In this document: positions 6,618 to 7,891 of the stretch, one piece after another
Layout of the letters: each line of letters starts with the position of its first letter
Position numbering within the stretch: the stretch's first letter is position 1
DNA from: Actinomycetota bacterium
Lineage (GTDB): Bacteria; Actinomycetota; Humimicrobiia; Humimicrobiales; Humimicrobiaceae
NCBI GenBank assembly: GCA_023475715.1
Contig: JAMCVO010000663.1
Location: forward strand, 1 to 7,891
DNA: 7,891 nt
Direction of reading: 5' to 3'
Notes under the pieces: generated by a model
Database searches by the model: none
What the model was told of the DNA's origin: nothing
The model's input: only the letters and a program-made list of their open reading frames with translations
Program-made: the position numbers and the translations under genes

Positions 6618-7193
6618 TTACTTAGTTGTAAGATCTTGAGGTTTAGATAAAGAGGCTAGTTTTAGTATTAAAGCTCGAGTTACAATTCCAACAATGATGT
6701 AATATATGAATGAATATCTGTATCTCCACTCTAAATAATTAACAAGTTTGACCCACTCGCAAAAGGGTTCACCTATATAGGCATATGTTAGTGCCATAAT
6801 GATCTGGGCTAAAATAAAAGATTTCCATCTTCTAAAATATTGATATAACAACATGTAAGCTACAGGTACCATTGAAAAATCAAAAGGAAAGGCCCTGGGA
6901 ATAATAGGTAGGAATGCAATTGGATAATCCCAAAACCTATATTGTAAACCAACTACATCTAATAAGGTTGTTGTTATGATAATTATGGTACCAAATAACA
7001 AAATTTCTAAAATAATGTCTCTTTTAATGAGTTTAGCCCATATAACCCAAGGTCCAACTAAAAAACAGACTAATATCCACCATTCCCAAGTTAAAAACTC
7101 ATTCTTTAGCCAATCATCTAATTCTAAAAAGTACAGTTTATCTTCTGATAAACGTATTCCCTTCGTATTTAATAGGTATAGAAAAAAATCCAA
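6618..7193 (-). CDS. CBO0543-family multi-pass membrane protein (start uncertain, possible frameshift)
   Basis: The frame codes for up to 191 residues with about five to six hydrophobic helices. It carries the pattern of the CBO0543 family: DVVGLQYRFWDYPIAFLPII, then PRAFPFDFSMVPVAYMLLYQ, then YFRRWKSFILAQ and GEPFCEW. The family is common in Clostridia and Bacilli, and its function is not known. The only in-frame start near the 5' end is TTG 7191-7193, 14 nt from AGGGAGG, which is too far. An ATG at 7199-7201 sits 6 nt from that site but is in the -1 frame and hits a stop after 10 codons. One extra T in the T7 run at 7182-7188 would join that ATG to this frame, giving MLDWIFFLYLL. The gene may thus be a sequencing-error, slippage or phase-variable case. 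It leads the pair with the DUF421 gene. Confidence 0.8.
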   Translation of the reverse strand: MDFFLYLLNTKGIRLSEDKLYFLELDDWLKNEFLTWEWWILVCFLVGPWVIWAKLIKRDIILEILLFGTIIIITTTLLDVVGLQYRFWDYPIAFLPIIPRAFPFDFSMVPVAYMLLYQYFRRWKSFILAQIIMALTYAYIGEPFCEWVKLVNYLEWRYRYSFIYYIIVGIVTRALILKLASLSKPQDLTTK

Positions 7194-7207
7194 TCCAACA
7201 TAAAGTT

Positions 7208-7214
7208 CCTCCCT
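7208..7214 (-). promoter_or_regulatory. Strong ribosome binding site pointing to an out-of-frame ATG
   Basis: AGGGAGG on the minus strand lies 6 nt before ATG 7199-7201. That ATG opens only a 10-codon frame (MLDWIFFYTY, stop at 7169-7171). The long CBO0543 frame lacks a well-spaced start, so this site is the main evidence that the annotated 5' end of that gene is not right. Confidence 0.65.
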
Positions 7215-7426
7215 GGTTTTTCTCTTAATAATTACAAACTATGTAGCGAGTAGATGAAAAACATAGGAATTGTTTAGATAGACCTTTTCTCATAAAACAC
7301 GCTAAATAATTTCGTAATTAGTTTGTTCTTACCTTCCTTAAACTATGTATTAATTCTTTATCAACTCGACGCAAGTTAAGTTTTATTATTATACTTCAAT
7401 TTGTTTTAAATATTTTTTTAAAAGTA

Positions 7427-7457
7427 TTGACACTAATACAATTCTATGATATATAAT
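7427..7457 (+). promoter_or_regulatory. Sigma-A-type promoter of the right hsp20 gene
   Basis: A perfect -35 TTGACA (7427-7432) is followed either by TATATA (7450-7455, 17-bp spacer) or by the overlapping TATAAT (7452-7457, 19-bp spacer). The CIRCE begins 2 bp after the -10, so HrcA would cover the start point. Confidence 0.85.
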
Positions 7458-7459
7458 AA

Positions 7460-7486
7460 TTAGCACTCATCATTATAGAGTGCTAA
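7460..7486 (+). promoter_or_regulatory. CIRCE operator (HrcA binding site) of the right hsp20 gene
   Basis: This is an exact TTAGCACTC-N9-GAGTGCTAA, with arms at 7460-7468 and 7478-7486. It lies between the -10 box and the ribosome binding site AAGGAG (7501-7506). It is the second perfect CIRCE in the window, and the N9 spacer differs in sequence from the left copy. Confidence 0.97.
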
Positions 7487-7515
7487 CAAAATAATACGAA
7501 AAGGAGTTGTTAATT

Positions 7516-7891
7516 ATGGCTGGATTAGTACCTTTTAACAGAAAAAACAAAGAAATTTCAACCAATACTGGTATTGGGGACTTCTACAACTTGCTTGATG
7601 ACTTTTTTTCAAATGATTGGCCATTTAGAAGAACCCTCACTTATGATACTTTTAAAGTTGATGTAGAAGATAATGGCAAAGAATACCTTATTGAAGCTGA
7701 AATGCCAGGTGTAGATAAAAAAGACATCAACGTTGAACTCAATGATGGGAAGCTAACGATTTCTATTACTAGAGATGAAAGCAGCGAAACAAAGAAAAAG
7801 AATTTCATTCACAAGGAGAGACGTTATAATTCTATGAGCCGTTCTATTTACTTAGAAGATTCCAAACCCGATGCCATTATCTTCTACATCA
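7516..7891 (+). CDS. hsp20: Small heat shock protein, Hsp20/alpha-crystallin family (partial, 3' end missing and tip chimeric)
   Basis: The gene starts at ATG 7516-7518, with AAGGAG 9 nt upstream, and is open to the window edge (125 codons). It begins MAGLVPFNRKNKE, and the alpha-crystallin domain begins near residue 44 (DTFKVDVEDNGKEYLIEAEM). The hallmark FIHKERRYNSMSRS at about 97-110 closely matches the left copy. The role is the same ATP-independent chaperone function under HrcA control. The C-terminal A-x4-G-V-L motif and I-x-I tail are missing. The last residues, IIFYI, do not fit the family, where the left copy has IQAKLEEGVL. The corresponding bases (7872-7891) are a reverse-complement copy of 7659-7678, so the genuine sequence ends around residue 119-121. 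Confidence 0.93.
   Translation, partial: MAGLVPFNRKNKEISTNTGIGDFYNLLDDFFSNDWPFRRTLTYDTFKVDVEDNGKEYLIEAEMPGVDKKDINVELNDGKLTISITRDESSETKKKNFIHKERRYNSMSRSIYLEDSKPDAIIFYI
7659..7678 (+). repeat. Source segment of the inverted copy at the window end
   Basis: These 20 bases within hsp20 (encoding the DVEDNGK region) are repeated exactly, in reverse complement, at 7872-7891. The gene reads normally here and aligns with the left paralogue (DIQDNDT), so this is the original and the terminal copy is the intruder. Confidence 0.9.
7872..7891 (-). repeat. 20-bp exact inverted copy of 7659-7678 at the window edge (likely fold-back chimera)
   Basis: The final 20 bases are the perfect reverse complement of 7659-7678, and the match runs right to the last base. 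Where it starts, the hsp20 reading stops resembling its family. A short shared stretch such as GCCATT could have served as microhomology at the junction. This is the picture expected of an inverted amplification chimera or an assembly fold-back, not of a natural repeat inside a coding region. Confidence 0.85.

Larger units (their letters stand above)
7202..7515. other. Divergent intergenic region between CBO0543 and the right hsp20 gene
   Basis: This 314-bp AT-rich spacer separates minus-strand CBO0543 from plus-strand hsp20. Its right third carries the hsp20 promoter and CIRCE. The rest shows no gene. It holds a 10-bp direct repeat, AAACTATGTA (7236-7245 and 7340-7349), and a short inverted repeat, CTATGT/ACATAG, near 7239-7266. 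A minus-strand promoter for CBO0543 must lie here, but no box pair is convincing. Confidence 0.7.

Noticed and set aside
7236..7349. Direct repeat AAACTATGTA in the divergent spacer as an operator pair
   Set aside because: Ten AT-rich bases repeated once over about 100 bp in AT-rich DNA is weak evidence.
1..7891. CRISPR arrays, tRNA or rRNA genes, insertion sequences, phage or toxin-antitoxin genes
   Set aside because: No regular repeats, cloverleaf sequences, transposase or phage-type readings were seen on either strand.

Overview
The window looks like DNA from an AT-rich, endospore-forming, probably anaerobic Firmicute (Clostridia-type). The grounds are a complete GerA/GerB/GerC germinant-receptor operon, two small heat-shock genes each behind a perfect CIRCE operator (HrcA control), sigma-A-type promoters, strong AGGAGG-type ribosome binding sites and TTG starts. 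I cannot name a genus from this sequence alone.

Layout, left to right. Positions 1-101 hold the 5' end of an unidentified minus-strand gene; its outermost 15 bases look like Illumina adapter, not genome. A strong hairpin terminator (172-214) follows, then a minus-strand Hsp20 gene (216-662) with its CIRCE (698-724) and promoter (735-763). Upstream lies a tight minus-strand series transcribed from 5575 down to 760: gerA-type, gerB-type and gerC-type genes (4-bp ATGA overlaps), an unlisted 59-residue two-helix membrane protein overlapping the end of gerC (a candidate germinant-receptor 'D' subunit), and 20 bp later a cysteine-rich CopZ-N-terminal-like [2Fe-2S]/zinc protein. A 335-bp non-coding gap (5576-5910) holds a 14-bp inverted repeat and a 14-bp palindrome. 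Next is a two-gene minus-strand pair: a CBO0543-family membrane protein and a DUF421/YetF-type membrane protein. A 314-bp divergent spacer (7202-7515) carries the promoter and CIRCE of a second, plus-strand Hsp20 gene cut by the window edge.

Working model: the receptor genes make a nutrient sensor in the spore inner membrane, with the GerA-type and GerB-type proteins as membrane subunits, the GerC-type protein as lipoprotein and the small protein as a possible modulator. DUF421 proteins of the YetF/2Duf type also occur in spore membranes, so the central part may be a spore-membrane gene cluster. It lies between two outward-facing, CIRCE-controlled hsp20 paralogues, which belong to the heat-shock regulon rather than to sporulation.

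Both ends of the window look artefactual. The left edge matches adapter with one mismatch. The last 20 bases are an exact reverse-complement copy of a segment about 200 bp inside the same hsp20 gene, as in a fold-back chimera. The window is therefore probably a whole contig, and coding sequence at its two tips should not be trusted. The start of the CBO0543 gene also suggests a one-base homopolymer frameshift.
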